DNA from: Bacteroidota bacterium
GTDB taxonomy: Bacteria > Bacteroidota > Bacteroidia > Flavobacteriales > Flavobacteriaceae
Direction of reading: 5' to 3'
NCBI GenBank assembly: GCA_024280815.1
Contig: JAJRPL010000388.1
Location: 1-7,394 of the forward strand
Length of the DNA: 7,394 nt
The translations under genes and the position numbers were made by a program. The notes under the pieces are model-generated. The model was not told the origin of the DNA and did no database searches. It was given only the letters and a program-made list of their open reading frames with translations. Positions 6,774 to 7,394 of the stretch are shown piece by piece. Position 1 is the stretch's first letter. Each line of letters begins with the position of its first letter.

Positions 6774-7394
6774 ATGAAAAAAAATATTCTTTTTTTAAGT
6801 ATTATCCTTTCATTGTTATCTTGCGATAAATCTGAAAACCCTATTGACAAACCCTCTGAACCCATTGTTTTTACAGTAATTGGTGATGTACCTTATGGTA
6901 GTGAGCAACGAGATGGTTTTGTAAAACTAATTGAGAAACACAATGCACAAGATGCTTCTGAATTTGTAGTGCATGTTGGTGATATAAAAGCTGGTAAAGA
7001 TCCATGTGATGAAAGTGTATATCAAGATGTCAGTTCTCTTTTAAAAAAATTGACTGTACCTACATTTGTTGTGTTGGGTGATAATGAATATAATGATTGT
7101 GATAACCCTACACAAGCTTTTAGTTATTGGAATACATACTTCTTATATTTGAATGAAAACTGGACATTCTCTCATCAAGTCAGCTATCAGAGTGAAAGAA
7201 CAGAAAATTTTAGTTGGATTCAAAACAATGTGCTCTTTATAGGTTTAAATATTGTTGGTAGTTCAGTACATGATGCAAATGAATGGCAAACAAGATTAAT
7301 TGATGATGCCAGTTGGGTACAGCAATTATTAAAAAAGCATAAAGACAATGTAAAAGCAACGGTCGTTTTTGCTCATGCAAATATGACCGAAAAT
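6774..7394 (+). CDS. Metallophosphoesterase lipoprotein, 3' end beyond window
   Basis: The open frame runs to the last base (207 aa visible) without a stop. The N-terminus MKKNILFLSIILSLLSC17 is a lipoprotein signal peptide with a lipobox (L-L-S-C), so the mature protein should be lipid-anchored at C17, followed by the short linker DKSENPIDKPSEP. The calcineurin-like phosphoesterase signature follows: TVIGDVPYG (34-42, metal aspartate D38), HVGDIKAG (67-74, D70), LGDNEYNDC (101-109, N104 as the GN(H/D/E) motif) and FAHAN (199-203, H201). In this branch the first motif reads D-V-P-Y rather than D-x-H. Related proteins are usually longer than what is visible here, so roughly the last third is missing. 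The substrate is unknown. An in-frame ATG at 6753 would add seven residues (MPYLAIV), but 6774 gives the canonical lysine-rich n-region and is preferred. It is probably co-transcribed with the hydrolase 41 bases upstream. Confidence 0.87.
   Translation, partial: MKKNILFLSIILSLLSCDKSENPIDKPSEPIVFTVIGDVPYGSEQRDGFVKLIEKHNAQDASEFVVHVGDIKAGKDPCDESVYQDVSSLLKKLTVPTFVVLGDNEYNDCDNPTQAFSYWNTYFLYLNENWTFSHQVSYQSERTENFSWIQNNVLFIGLNIVGSSVHDANEWQTRLIDDASWVQQLLKKHKDNVKATVVFAHANMTEN

Overview
The window looks like an AT-rich Flavobacteriaceae (Bacteroidota) chromosome. The supporting signs are A-rich leaders without Shine-Dalgarno sequences, signal peptides ending in (S/A)-x-G-Q or A-Q, a BatA/von Willebrand-type membrane protein coupled to a dihydroorotase-like gene, and a small Tic20/DUF4870-type membrane protein. 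No mobile element, CRISPR array, tRNA or rRNA was seen, and no stretch longer than 300 bases lacks a gene.

Left part, minus strand (1-2285): two genes for exported proteins. The first in transcription order is a small protein of about 153 aa, or 164 aa if its signal peptide is restored. It is followed 110 bases later by a large secreted beta-propeller protein with BNR/Asp-box repeats (VPS10/sortilin-like), which runs off the left edge. Both carry apparent frameshifts. In all three places (2275-2282, 1596-1599, 590-594) adding one base to an A/T homopolymer restores a sensible reading frame: a full signal peptide in two cases and continuation of the propeller in the third. This points either to base-calling errors in homopolymers or to decay of this unit.

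Middle (2286-2428): a 143-base divergent intergenic region with nested short inverted repeats and a Bacteroidota-type -7 box for the rightward genes.

Right part, plus strand (2429-7394): five intact genes in a row. They are a BatA-like protein with a degenerate von Willebrand factor A domain (648 aa), overlapping by ATGA a dihydroorotase-family protein that has lost all four metal-binding histidines (418 aa); a Tic20/DUF4870-like membrane protein (109 aa); a phospholipase/carboxylesterase-family serine hydrolase (219 aa); and a metallophosphoesterase lipoprotein cut by the right edge (207 aa visible). The first two are probably translationally coupled. The next three are separated by 41-63 bases and could be co-transcribed, although a possible promoter lies before the 109-aa gene.

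I see no clear undescribed defence or mobile system. The most interesting items are the coupled BatA-like/pseudo-dihydroorotase pair and the same-sense homopolymer frameshifts in the left third.
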